64,000 nt of DNA from an uncultured Bacteroidota bacterium (GTDB lineage: Bacteria > Bacteroidota > Bacteroidia > Bacteroidales > VadinHA17), in NCBI GenBank assembly GCA_903844815.1, contig CAIMVD010000399.1:52370-116369 (forward strand), read 5' to 3'. Below, one piece after another: positions 27,170 to 35,650 of this stretch. Each line of letters opens with the position of its first letter. The stretch's first letter is position 1. Under the pieces are notes generated by a model. That model saw nothing but the letters and a program-made list of their open reading frames with translations. It made no database searches and had not been told where the DNA came from. A program made the position numbers and the translations under genes.

Positions 27170-28555
27170 ATGAAAAAAATCTGGAAATTATTTCCATCTG
27201 TCCTATGGACGGTTATAAGCATAACTGTTATTTTGCTTTTTATCAAGACCAATAATTTCCTTGAAATTCCAAAGGCTGTATTACTGTTTTTCCGGTTACT
27301 CAGTGTAATTCTGCTATTTATTTACGCTCTACGGAAGAAGTCGCTGACAACCTGGATTCTGGTCTGCATGGTAGCAGGTGCTGAATTTGGGTACGATTTG
27401 CCTGAAATTGGTAAGAAACTCCAGGTATTCAGCGACATCTTTCTTAGGCTTATAAAAACTATAATTGCACCTCTGCTGTTTTCAACACTGGTTGTTGGGA
27501 TTGCCGGTCATGCCGACCTTAAACAAATCGGCAGGATGGGATGGAAATCGCTTTTATATTTTGAAATAATCTCAACTATCGCCCTTTTTATAGGACTTGC
27601 CGCTATAAATATTGGAAAAGCCGGCGTAGGCGTTGTCCTTCCGCCAAACCCTGTTGAAGCTCCAATTACTACCATCAAAGCAGTCTCGGCTAATGATTTT
27701 GTTCTTCACATTTTTCCGGAGAACATTGCAAAGGCTATTTATGAAGGGCAAATTCTTCAGATCGTCATTTTCAGCATTATTTTCGGAATTGCCGTGGCTA
27801 TGGTAAAGGAAAAGTACAGGTCTCCGATGATTCGTTTCACCGAGAGCCTGGCTGAAACAATGTTCAAGTTCACAAATATAATAATGTATTATGCCCCGGT
27901 GGCCGTTTTTGCAGCTATTGCCTATACCGTTGGCCACATGGGACTAGATATCCTCTTCAATCTTTTCAAGTTGCTGGCAACGCTTTATATAGCGCTGATA
28001 ATCTTTCTGCTATTCGTGTTATTGCCTGTGGCTCTTATATTTAAGATTCCTGTCAGGCCATTTATAAGGGCTGTTTCAAAACCGGCAACGATCGCTTTTG
28101 CAACATCAAACTCCGAATCGGCGCTTCCGTCGGCTATGGAATCGATGGAGAAATTCGGGATCCCCAGGAAAATTGTCGCTTTTGTAATTCCAACCGGTTA
28201 CAGTTTCAATCTCGACGGTACAACATTATACCTCTCTCTTGCCACGATTTTTGTCGCACAGGCTGCCGGTATCAATCTTCCCTTTGAAAAGCAGCTTCTT
28301 ATCTGCTTCACTCTAATGCTTACAAGCAAAGGTGTTGCCGGTGTCTCAAGGGCTTCTCTTGTCATACTTCTGGGGACAGCTGTCACTTTTGGTTTGCCAG
28401 TGGAACCGATCTTTATAATTCTTGGGATCGATGTCCTGATGGATATGGGACGAACAGCAGTAAATGTTATCGGAAACTGTCTTGCTACTGCAGTTATTGC
28501 CCGATCAGAGCATGAATTGGATGATGAGGCCGCAAAAAAATTCAAATTGGAGTAA
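27170..28555 (+). CDS. Dicarboxylate/amino acid:cation symporter (DAACS family)
   Basis: A 461-residue transporter of the GltP/DctA family. Landmarks are FLRLIKTIIAPLLFSTLVVG, the serine-rich reentrant loop FATSNSESALPSAMESMEKFG, PTGYSFNLDGTTLYLSLA, and the second loop TSKGVAGVSRASLVIL with DVLMDMGRTAVNVIGN (substrate/cation-binding Asp, Arg, Asn). These proteins import glutamate, aspartate or C4-dicarboxylates with Na+ or H+. The N-terminus carries about 70 extra residues with two additional hydrophobic segments before the core. Confidence 0.92.
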   Translation: MKKIWKLFPSVLWTVISITVILLFIKTNNFLEIPKAVLLFFRLLSVILLFIYALRKKSLTTWILVCMVAGAEFGYDLPEIGKKLQVFSDIFLRLIKTIIAPLLFSTLVVGIAGHADLKQIGRMGWKSLLYFEIISTIALFIGLAAINIGKAGVGVVLPPNPVEAPITTIKAVSANDFVLHIFPENIAKAIYEGQILQIVIFSIIFGIAVAMVKEKYRSPMIRFTESLAETMFKFTNIIMYYAPVAVFAAIAYTVGHMGLDILFNLFKLLATLYIALIIFLLFVLLPVALIFKIPVRPFIRAVSKPATIAFATSNSESALPSAMESMEKFGIPRKIVAFVIPTGYSFNLDGTTLYLSLATIFVAQAAGINLPFEKQLLICFTLMLTSKGVAGVSRASLVILLGTAVTFGLPVEPIFIILGIDVLMDMGRTAVNVIGNCLATAVIARSEHELDDEAAKKFKLE

Positions 28556-28589
28556 ATCTATCTGATTTTTTTATATTCTTTTAATTTAA

Positions 28590-28666
28590 GGCTTCAGGCT
28601 TCGGGCTTCAGGCTTCGGGCTTCAGGTTTCAGGTTTCAGGCTACAGGCTTCAGATCTCAGGCTGAA
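28590..28666. repeat. Tandem heptamer array (GGCTTCA-type, 11 units)
   Basis: Eleven consecutive 7-bp units: mostly GGCTTCA or GGCTTCG, then GGTTTCA twice, GGCTACA, GGCTTCA, GATCTCA and GGCTGAA. Units decay to the right, so expansion seems to have occurred from the left end. It begins 34 bp after the symporter stop codon. Confidence 0.85.
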
Positions 28667-29130
28667 GATCCCATATAACAACTAATACCAGCCGATTAAA
28701 ATACAAATATCATAATTCACAGGTACCTGCCGCCAGCCGCCAGTCGCCTGTAGCCTTTATCGGCCTTTATTGATATTTATCAACTATTTTCTTTAAAAAC
28801 TTAACCTCCCCAGAATTGAATATTTGCTTCCTGACAAACGGGAGGCCATGATTTTTAATTTCTAAGGGATTCCTGTTTTTCTCACTGGCTGACATAATTC
28901 ACCAATTTTACTATTATAACAAGAATGGGATTACTAAAACCCGTTACAGGATACTTCATCTCTGCAGGCATGGCTTAACAGGACGGGCACCTGGTTCTGG
29001 ATGTCGTATCAATAGTAATTTCTCCAGCTCTTTTCTATAGCAAGCATACATTAACATTAATAGATTCATACTAACATTTACCCCATCACTATATATAGAA
29101 CTATTATGGGCATTATTCCGGGCAGATGAA

Positions 29131-29562
29131 TTACAAATGTGAATCATACAGATGTAAACAGAGAATCTAGAAGTAATAATTACAGGATTAATGATAATTT
29201 TATGATTTCTAGGTTACAAATGTAAATAACTTTCCTGATTTAATATGCTATAGTATAACTAGTTTATAATCAGTGTTTTAGAATAGATTAATTAATGTAT
29301 TTAATGGCTCTGTGAAGGCAAAATGTGCGATTATGCCCCCCAAATAGCCGAATTTGATAGATAATAGACTATAATAATCTGTATACCAGTATTATAGCTA
29401 TCTAAACTTAAGTAATACTTCACTTTTGCTGATTTTTAATACCAATTAAATGAATTGTTTAGAATTCTGGTACAAATGTAAAAATTATGCTAATTCAGGG
29501 CGGATACATTTGTAATTCGAATTAAGTTATACATGTAAACTTAAAAGTAATTACATTTGTAA
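29131..29562. promoter_or_regulatory. Cluster of TTACA-N2-TGTAA operator-like palindromes
   Basis: Copies: TTACAAATGTGA 29131-29142, ATACAGATGTAA 29146-29157, TTACAAATGTAA 29214-29225, GTACAAATGTAA 29470-29481, ATACATTTGTAA 29504-29515, a compact ATACATGTAA 29529-29538, and TTACATTTGTAA 29551-29562. The last ends 17 bp before the ATG of the XRE regulator. Each forward copy contains TACATTTG, which is also a -7 promoter match, so binding would block RNA polymerase. Autoregulation by the XRE protein is inferred. Confidence 0.6.
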
Positions 29563-29579
29563 TCACATTAATTACAGAA

Positions 29580-30017
29580 ATGAAAGAGCGTATTCTTGAG
29601 TTTTTGAGAGCTGAAAACAAATCATCGGCTCAGTTTGCTGAAGAAATCGGGGTTCAGCCCTCTGGCATATCTCACATCCTTTCAGGCAGAAATAATCCAA
29701 GCCTCGATTTTATTATGAAGATGCTTGATAAATATCATGATTTATCAATAGAGTGGCTGTTATTTGGAAAGGGCAAGATGTACAAGAATCCTCCCATGCA
29801 ATCTCTTTTTGATGAGAGTAATACTTCTTCCGGAGGTTATGCAGACCGACTGGCAGTGCAAAATAGTATGAAACCGCCCCTCGTACAACGTGAAATTAAG
29901 TCCGAAAGGCAATCACCTTCATATTCTTCTCCGGGAAATGAGAAAAGTCCGGCAGTTGTTAAAATTGTCTGGTTCTATGATGACAGGAGTTTTGAGGAAT
30001 ACTATCCTGGTCAATGA
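29580..30017 (+). CDS. XRE-family helix-turn-helix transcriptional regulator
   Basis: A 145-residue DNA-binding protein. Residues 3-65 form a Cro/CI-type HTH (SSAQFAEEIGVQPSGISHIL and SGRNNPSLDFIMKMLDKY), with the common continuation SIEWLLFGKGKMYK. The C-terminal half (70-145) is Ser/Pro-rich and not assignable; it ends WFYDDRSFEEYYP. There is no peptidase or ligand domain. The upstream palindrome cluster is the likely operator. The pyrK-pyrD pair follows 93 bp downstream on the same strand; a regulatory link is possible but unproven. Confidence 0.88.
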   Translation: MKERILEFLRAENKSSAQFAEEIGVQPSGISHILSGRNNPSLDFIMKMLDKYHDLSIEWLLFGKGKMYKNPPMQSLFDESNTSSGGYADRLAVQNSMKPPLVQREIKSERQSPSYSSPGNEKSPAVVKIVWFYDDRSFEEYYPGQ

Positions 30018-30110
30018 TTTTTAATTTTATCCATAGTGAATCGAATAATCACATCTGTGTTGTTTTCTGAAATCGTTCATTAAAATTATCTTTACGGGAA
30101 ATTTTCGACG

Positions 30111-30878
30111 ATGGGTAAACGCACTGAGGATCTCATAATTATTGAAAACAAGCACCTTAGCCCTGAATTTTTCATTCTGGAGCTTTCAGGAAAAGATAAT
30201 CTTGCTGATTTCAGGCCGGGGCAGTTTGTTCAGGTCAGGGTGGAAGGCAGCCCGGAAACGTTTTTGCGTCGCCCAATATCTATTTATGATGTTGATTTTG
30301 TAAAAAATACCTTTAAACTGTTCTTTCAGATTGCCGGGAAAGGAACTTCTGTACTTTCAAAGCTGAAAGCAGGAGATTCATTAAACCTTATTTACCCTCT
30401 CGGCACATCGTTCACGGTTCCTGAAAAAAATGAAAAGGTTCTGCTCGTTGGCGGAGGTGTAGGTATTGCCCCGTTGTTGTTTCTGGGAAAGTGTATGAAT
30501 GAAAAAGGCAATATTCCTGATATCCTTCTTGGATTCCGCAACAGTGAAAGAATTGTCGAAGTTGATCAGTTCCGTGAAGCAGGGAAAGTGTTTCTCACAA
30601 CGGAAGACGGGTCTGTGGGAGAGAAAGGATTTGTGACTAACCATAGTCTTCTTTTACAAACGAAATATGATAAAATATTTTGCTGCGGACCTGAATCTAT
30701 GATGAAGTCGGTAGCATCTTACTGCCGGAAAAACAGTATTTTCTGTGAAGTATCGCTCGAAAACCTTATGGCTTGCGGATTTGGTGTATGCCTGTGTTGC
30801 GTGGCCGATACCGTAAGGGGAAATCTTTGTTCGTGTATTGACGGGCCTGTTTTCAATTTAAACGATCTGAAATGGTAA
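30111..30878 (+). CDS. pyrK: Dihydroorotate dehydrogenase B, electron-transfer subunit
   Basis: PyrK carries FAD and a 2Fe-2S cluster and passes electrons from PyrD to NAD+. The 255-residue protein has the FAD-binding [10 protein letters not shown] near residue 55, the NAD-binding [17 protein letters not shown], and the C-terminal cysteines in [16 protein letters not shown] and CSCIDGPVF for the cluster. The gene overlaps pyrD by 7 bp, so the two are translated together. Presence of PyrK defines a class 1B enzyme, typical of anaerobes. Confidence 0.95.
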   Translation: MGKRTEDLIIIENKHLSPEFFILELSGKDNLADFRPGQFVQVRVEGSPETFLRRPISIYDVDFVKNTFKLFFQIAGKGTSVLSKLKAGDSLNLIYPLGTSFTVPEKNEKVLLVGGGVGIAPLLFLGKCMNEKGNIPDILLGFRNSERIVEVDQFREAGKVFLTTEDGSVGEKGFVTNHSLLLQTKYDKIFCCGPESMMKSVASYCRKNSIFCEVSLENLMACGFGVCLCCVADTVRGNLCSCIDGPVFNLNDLKW

Positions 30879-31792
30879 ATCTTGGTTTTTCAATTGGCGA
30901 TCTGTATTTTAAGAATCCCGTTCTAACAGCATCGGGAACCTTCGGGAACGGGACTGAGTTCGATGATTTTTTCGATGTATCGAGGCTTGGAGGCATTCTG
31001 CTTAAGGGTACTACACTTGAGAACAGGGAAGGCAACCCTTATCCCCGGATGGCTGAAACCCCTTCAGGAATGCTGAATTCGGTAGGTCTGCAGAATAAAG
31101 GCATTGATTATTTTGAAAGTGAAATATATCCCAAAGTAAAAAACTATGATACGAACGTAATAGTCAACATAAATGGCAGTTATATTGATGATTATGTTTC
31201 GCTGGCCGAAAGGATTAACAGTCTGGAAAATATACCTGCAGCTGAGCTTAATATCTCATGTCCGAATGTTAAAATGGGAGGTATGGCTTTCGGAACCAAC
31301 CCTGTGTCGGCGAGGGAAGTAATAAGGGAAGTGCGTAAAGTGTACCGAAAGAAGCTTATTGTGAAGCTTTCACCGAACGTGACAAGTATTATCGAGTTTG
31401 CAAGGATTGCTGAGGATGAGGGCGCTGATTCGGTTTCACTTATAAATACTCTGCTTGGTATGGCAATTGACGTTTCAAAAATGAAACCATCATTAGCTAC
31501 TATTACAGGCGGACTTTCAGGACCTGCTGTGAAGCCGGTTGCACTCAGGATGGTATGGCAGGTAGCAAATGCAGTTAAAATACCTGTTATCGGTATGGGA
31601 GGGATAATGACAGCCACCGATGCTCTTGAATTTATGCTTGCCGGTGCCAGCGCTGTCCAGGTTGGTACTGCCTCATTTATAGATCCTCAGGCATCAGTAA
31701 AAATACTCGAGGGAATAGAGAATTTTATGATTCAAAAAGGGATAACCGATATAGGGGAAATTGTAGGTTTTATAAACAGAAAATCCGTCTGA
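30872..31792 (+). CDS. pyrD: Dihydroorotate dehydrogenase B, catalytic subunit
   Basis: PyrD oxidises dihydroorotate to orotate with FMN in pyrimidine synthesis. The 306-residue chain shows [34 protein letters not shown], the active-site Cys loop [13 protein letters not shown] (Cys instead of Ser marks class 1), [10 protein letters not shown], and the FMN phosphate site [19 protein letters not shown]. It starts inside the end of pyrK. Confidence 0.96.
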   Translation: MVNLGFSIGDLYFKNPVLTASGTFGNGTEFDDFFDVSRLGGILLKGTTLENREGNPYPRMAETPSGMLNSVGLQNKGIDYFESEIYPKVKNYDTNVIVNINGSYIDDYVSLAERINSLENIPAAELNISCPNVKMGGMAFGTNPVSAREVIREVRKVYRKKLIVKLSPNVTSIIEFARIAEDEGADSVSLINTLLGMAIDVSKMKPSLATITGGLSGPAVKPVALRMVWQVANAVKIPVIGMGGIMTATDALEFMLAGASAVQVGTASFIDPQASVKILEGIENFMIQKGITDIGEIVGFINRKSV

Positions 31793-31850
31793 TCCTTTCT
31801 CTAAATAAACCGTTTATATAAAAAAAAGTAAAAACATTTTCAAATTTTCA

Positions 31851-31879
31851 TTGTATTAACTGTTTTTGCTTTAAATTTG
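31851..31879 (+). promoter_or_regulatory. Probable promoter of the Lrp/AsnC gene
   Basis: TTG, 18 bp, TAAATTTG: a perfect -7 element with slightly short spacing. It ends 50 bp before the ATG. Confidence 0.45.
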
Positions 31880-31929
31880 TAATGAATTAAAAGTTTCTTG
31901 TTTCAACCTATTTATTTACTAGTATTAAA

Positions 31930-32400
31930 ATGTCAGAAAACTTACAAATTGATAATCTCGACAAAAAGATTCTTGATATCATAACTAAAAATGCCAGGAT
32001 ACCGTACCTGGAAGTTGCAAGGGAGTGTGGTGTATCAGGAGCTGCGATTCATCAGAGGGTTCAGAGGCTGATCCGGGATGGCATTATCAGAGGTTCCGAA
32101 TTCAAGGTCGATCCTGTTAAAGTCGGATTTAAAACTTGTGCCTATATTGGGATATTTCTCGATCATCCTGGGCATTTCCGCGATGTTGTTAATAAATTCA
32201 AGGAGATCCCGGAAATAATTGAATGTCATTACACAACAGGTAATTATTCTCTTTTTATTAAAGTTTATACCCGCGATAACGAACATCTCCGGATGATACT
32301 CACAGATACAATCCAGAACATTGCGGGCATTGTCAGGACAGAGACCCTGATATCCCTGGAGGAGTCGATTAACAGACAAATACCGGTGCTTTCGGAATAG
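31930..32400 (+). CDS. Lrp/AsnC-family transcriptional regulator
   Basis: A 156-residue regulator. The N-terminal winged HTH reads LDKKILDIITKNARIPYLEVA followed by GVSGAAIHQRVQRLIRDG. The C-terminal RAM domain (from about 70) should bind an amino acid and form octamers; YTTGNYSLFIKVYTRDNEHL is in the expected place. No linked amino-acid gene is adjacent, so the target is unknown. A terminator follows at 32455. Confidence 0.92.
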   Translation: MSENLQIDNLDKKILDIITKNARIPYLEVARECGVSGAAIHQRVQRLIRDGIIRGSEFKVDPVKVGFKTCAYIGIFLDHPGHFRDVVNKFKEIPEIIECHYTTGNYSLFIKVYTRDNEHLRMILTDTIQNIAGIVRTETLISLEESINRQIPVLSE

Positions 32401-32454
32401 AATTTATTTATAAGTATTCTTTCTTTAGTACCGTCATATTACGGAGATTTTATC

Positions 32455-32481
32455 AGGACCGGTCCTTACTGGTCCTTTTTT
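32455..32481 (+). terminator. Rho-independent terminator after the Lrp gene
   Basis: AGGACC pairs with GGTCCT around ten bases, followed by a T run (32476-32481). It lies 55 bp after the stop codon. Confidence 0.65.
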
Positions 32482-32485
32482 ATTT

Positions 32486-32709
32486 AGAGATAGATTGACT
32501 TGCATTGATATATTTCCTAAATTTAATTGTTTGAAAATAAAAGCTGTTTACCGGTAGGTTAGTATCTGTGCCGGCGTATTGGTTTACTTCATATGATCGC
32601 TATAAAATCCGGATTCTCAGCCCGGAATGCTTTATAAGATATTCTGATCGGTATATTTATCTCTTCCCTCAGGATATAACAGGATTAAGCAACAGGTGGT
32701 AAAAAAATA
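32486..32709. other. Intergenic leader region before the TolB/TPR gene
   Basis: No gene is seen. At about 32601-32635 the sequence ATAAAATCCGG and CCCGGAATGCTTTAT can form an imperfect hairpin upstream of the TPR gene. Its role is unknown. Confidence 0.3.
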
Positions 32710-32714
32710 ATGCA

Positions 32715-34370
32715 ATGCAACCTGAAAGTAACAATCGGGGAAAGTGGCGTGATCAAAAAGTACATTTCTTATCTACTGCCAAAAAATATATCATTTGTAT
32801 TTCGCTGGCCATTGTATCACTTTTTCTTATACTCTTTTTCGTTTTTAATCCTGTCTTACATGATCCTGATTATAAAAGGAGTAAGCAAATACAGATATCC
32901 GAAAAATCATTGCTTGTACTTCCCTTTAAAAACATGAATATAAGCGACAGCGATCAGTATCTGGCCGATGGAGTCACAGAAAATGTAATAAATAACTTCT
33001 TCATGATAAGAGATTTGAAAGTTATTCCCAAGAGTACTTCCATACATTTCGGTGAAAATATTATGGGAGATTCCGAAATTGCCGGAAAGCTGAATGTCAA
33101 TTTTGTACTTGAGGGAAGTGTTCATAGAGACGGGAACCTGGTAAAGATTATTGCAGAGCTTCTCGATGTAAAAATAAATCAGCATATCATGTCGGAAAAG
33201 TTTGAAGGTGAAATCTCTGATATTTTTTTACTTCAAAACGAAATTGTAAAAGGGGTAAGCGAAAAGCTTGGCGTATCACCCACGTATGAAGATCTGCAGC
33301 AGATAGAAAAAGTACCAACCCAGAATGAGGAGGCTTATGATTCATATCTGAAAGCAAGGGTCCTTTTTGAAAAAGCAAATTTTGTTCAGCAAATAAGAAT
33401 TGATAAAGAATCCCTTGAAGGCAGTTTGATTTTTTTCGAAAAAGCCGTTTCTGCTGATACTAACTTTGCTGCTGCCTATGCCGGTCTGGCCAATGTCTGG
33501 TTTGCCCTTGCAAGCTGGGACTGGACTGATTCATTCGATAGAAAGATAAGTAAGGCTAAAGAGTACAGTCTAAAGGCATTGGAAATAGATCCTTACTGCG
33601 CCGAGGCCCATGCGGTTAAGGGAGCATGCCTCGTCTGGCCCGACAGGCAGTATGAAGCGGGAAGAATGGAGTTACTGATATCGCATCAGCTTAATCCTAA
33701 TTTTCCTGTTGCTGACTTGCAGTATACCCATTTACTTATGATTACCGGCCCTTTGGAACAGGCTCGCAAATATATTAATCAGGCCCTGGAACGGGAATCA
33801 TATTCCTGGATTCTTCATAATCTTAACGCATGGCTATATTATTTTGAGGAAAAATATCAGGAATCCATTGATGCCTGTAAAATTGCTATTGAATTTAACC
33901 CCGAATATATTTTCAACAAATGGCTGTTGTATCTGAATTACTTTAAAACAGGGAAAGGAGAGGAGGCTGCAAAAGAACTTCAGGTAATTATGCGTGAGGT
34001 TTCTGAATCAGCAGTATATGATCAGGAAATTCTTGATATATATAAAAAAAATGGTACAATTGGTCTGTTCAAATGGCTCATAGATCTGAACATTAATAAG
34101 CCGTTAAAAACCATTGGACTCGATGGTGATCCGTTTTTACTATCCTGGTGGTATGCTGTTTCAGGTGAAAAGGAAGAGTCGCTATTCTGGCTTGAAAAGA
34201 GCATGGAAACGGCAAAAGATTTTGCTTATTCAATTACTCTGGCTACTAATCCCGACTTTGATATTCTCAGGGAAGATCCCCGATTCCTGGCTATTATCGA
34301 TAAGCTTGGTCTCACTCCTTATAATTCCAGACAAGCGAAAGCTTTTTCATTTTCAGCAACTGCATTTTAA
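32715..34370 (+). CDS. Membrane-anchored TolB-like plus TPR protein
   Basis: A 551-residue protein with one transmembrane helix near the N-terminus (ICISLAIVSLFLILFFVF, about residues 26-43). The next 140 residues form a TolB/FlgO-like domain (SLLVLPFKNMNISDSDQYLADGVTEN, LNVNFVLEGSVHRDGNLVKI), and the rest is TPR repeats (AYAGLANVWFALASWDW, ALEIDPYCAEAHAVKGA). This architecture usually follows a cyclase or HTH output domain; here the output domain is absent, leaving only a short cytoplasmic tail. Two ATGs overlap at 32710 and 32715; only the latter is in the long frame. Confidence 0.8.
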   Translation: MQPESNNRGKWRDQKVHFLSTAKKYIICISLAIVSLFLILFFVFNPVLHDPDYKRSKQIQISEKSLLVLPFKNMNISDSDQYLADGVTENVINNFFMIRDLKVIPKSTSIHFGENIMGDSEIAGKLNVNFVLEGSVHRDGNLVKIIAELLDVKINQHIMSEKFEGEISDIFLLQNEIVKGVSEKLGVSPTYEDLQQIEKVPTQNEEAYDSYLKARVLFEKANFVQQIRIDKESLEGSLIFFEKAVSADTNFAAAYAGLANVWFALASWDWTDSFDRKISKAKEYSLKALEIDPYCAEAHAVKGACLVWPDRQYEAGRMELLISHQLNPNFPVADLQYTHLLMITGPLEQARKYINQALERESYSWILHNLNAWLYYFEEKYQESIDACKIAIEFNPEYIFNKWLLYLNYFKTGKGEEAAKELQVIMREVSESAVYDQEILDIYKKNGTIGLFKWLIDLNINKPLKTIGLDGDPFLLSWWYAVSGEKEESLFWLEKSMETAKDFAYSITLATNPDFDILREDPRFLAIIDKLGLTPYNSRQAKAFSFSATAF

Positions 34371-34397
34371 GAAATACCTTTTAATAAAAAAACTCAT

Positions 34398-34625
34398 ATG
34401 GAAAGCAAAGATAATTTGATTAAAGTGTTTTTTGGTGTGGAAGCCACTGCGCTTCTGCTGAAAGGTCTGCTTGAGGAGGCAGGAATATCTGTACTGATGA
34501 AGAATGATTCTGCTTCTGCTTTTTTAGGCGTATTGCCCCAGGAGTTTGATCTGTATATTCAGGAAATGGATTTTGTTGATGCTGAACCTATTATAACTGA
34601 TTTTGTTAGAAATTGTGAAAAATAG
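34398..34625 (+). CDS. DUF2007-type putative signal-transducing protein
   Basis: A 75-residue protein resembling DUF2007: KVFFGVEATALLLKGLLEEAGI, then a short beta segment and YIQEMDFVDAEPIITDF. Such proteins are small ACT-like domains of unknown partner. It starts 27 bp after the TPR gene and its last 20 bp overlap the 3' end of the convergent SusC relic. Confidence 0.75.
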   Translation: MESKDNLIKVFFGVEATALLLKGLLEEAGISVLMKNDSASAFLGVLPQEFDLYIQEMDFVDAEPIITDFVRNCEK

Positions 34626-35340
34626 GCTCCTGAGATTGTTGTGATTCTATTGGATGGAGCACTTTTACCTGAAGAGACCTCAGCCTCAGAAATGACCCAT
34701 TCTCCGGATAATAGCTTGAATTCTGCGTATTGGTTGAAAAGTTTGATGTATTTGTAGCCTTTGGAACAGATGCATTTTTATTGTTTTCTGTCCAGCTGTC
34801 ATATAGAAGGAGTTTACTTTTCTGTCCATTGTATGAAGGCCAGAAGTCGGTCCACCATTTGGTAAAATTGTATATTTCGTTTCCCTGTGACAAGTACAAT
34901 AAAGCGCCGAGATCAAACCCTCTCCTGAAGTACCAGTTGGATCCAGATTCACATAAAGCGTTAAAAGGTACTCCGTCAACAATGAAAAGCGGGGTGCTGC
35001 CTGAGAAACTTCCGAATCCCCTAATGTAGCATTTTGGCATTTCACCCGGCTGACCGCTTCCGATGACAGTAAGCCCGGGAACAATACCCTGCATCTGTTT
35101 GATAATATTATCCGACGGTATAAGGTTTAGCTTTTCTTTCTGAATCGAGAATACAGAACCTGTTATTTGTCCTTGTGCTTGAGTTCTGTAACCGGTAAGT
35201 AATTCATCTGCAGACGATGTTCGTGTGTTATTTTTAAGAGAATCCGACTGTATTTCATCTGATTTGGGTTGTTGTGCCGACATGCCTTCAATGCAAAAAG
35301 GTAAAAGGAAAATAAGAGATTTTAAGAAAATGTTTTTCAT
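34606..35340 (-). pseudogene. SusC/RagA-type TonB-dependent receptor with a huge internal deletion
   Basis: A 244-codon frame that joins two distant parts of a SusC-like receptor. It has a signal peptide (LIFLLPFCIEGMSAQ), then a plug-domain part (about 55-125: IKQMQGIVPGLTVIGSGQPG, CYIRGFGSFSGSTPLFIVDG), and from about residue 145 a near-C-terminal barrel piece (SQGNEIYNFTKWWTDFWPS, GSFLRLRSLQVKVL). SusC proteins are about 1000 residues, so some 700 are missing, together with the N-terminal carboxypeptidase-like domain. The end (LHPIESQQSQEPIFHNF) is not barrel-like. It cannot form a transporter. No SusD partner is present. It may still be expressed as a plug-like fragment. Confidence 0.75.
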
Positions 35341-35471
35341 GAATGAAGGTAATGGTTTGTCAAATGTACAGAAACCTTAACGGCATTACAAACCCTTAAT
35401 GACAGATAAGCTGCGGACAGATGCTGGCCTACATTTACCCTGTATGCATACTATTATATGTACTCATTGTT

Positions 35472-35530
35472 TGCGAATAAAATTTCGCAGGAATATATCA
35501 TTAATTACTTCCTGCGAAAATAAATTCGCA
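35472..35530. promoter_or_regulatory. Pair of TGCGAA-N6-TTCGCA palindromes
   Basis: Two perfect palindromes of the same form, at 35472-35489 and 35513-35530, with centres 41 bp apart (about four helical turns). The inner half-sites also form an 11-bp inverted repeat (35483-35493 with 35509-35519). They lie 120-180 bp before the gene at 35651, where enhancer-type sites of sigma-54 activators would be expected. Confidence 0.6.
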
Positions 35531-35570
35531 GATTGAAAAGTATGGTGTCTGAAATTCAGTATGTTACAGT

Positions 35571-35587
35571 TCGGCATGGAATTGGTA
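35571..35587 (+). promoter_or_regulatory. Weak sigma-54-like promoter element
   Basis: TCGGCATGGAATTGGTA matches the -24/-12 consensus at most positions (GG present at -24; -12 reads GT not GC). It is 64 bp before the ATG at 35651 and 41 bp after the second palindrome. The match is imperfect and could be chance. Confidence 0.3.
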
Positions 35588-35650
35588 AATATTATAGCAT
35601 GAACTTATATTACATGTAAATAATAATTAAACCATCTAAAAACTACAATT

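Larger units (their letters stand above)
28556..29579. other. 1 kb intergenic region with repeats and operator-like palindromes, no convincing gene
   Basis: This stretch holds a heptamer array (28590-28666), a GC-rich CCGCCAG/TCGCCTG patch (about 28730-28760), AT-rich unstructured DNA (28770-29130 and 29226-29469), and repeated TTACA-N2-TGTAA palindromes (29131-29562). I see no gene in it on either strand. Confidence 0.7.

Noticed and set aside
28590..28666. Heptamer array as a CRISPR
   Set aside because: Units are only 7 bp, contiguous and without spacers; no cas gene is present. No CRISPR array was seen in the window.
28956..29147. A 63-codon minus-strand frame in the intergenic region
   Set aside because: Its start overlaps two operator-like palindromes, the composition is not protein-like, and it has no neighbours in the same direction.
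35610..35619. TTACATGTAA upstream of the glycine-zipper gene, resembling the XRE sites
   Set aside because: It lacks the two central bases of the XRE-type site and is a single copy; a short AT-rich palindrome is likely by chance.
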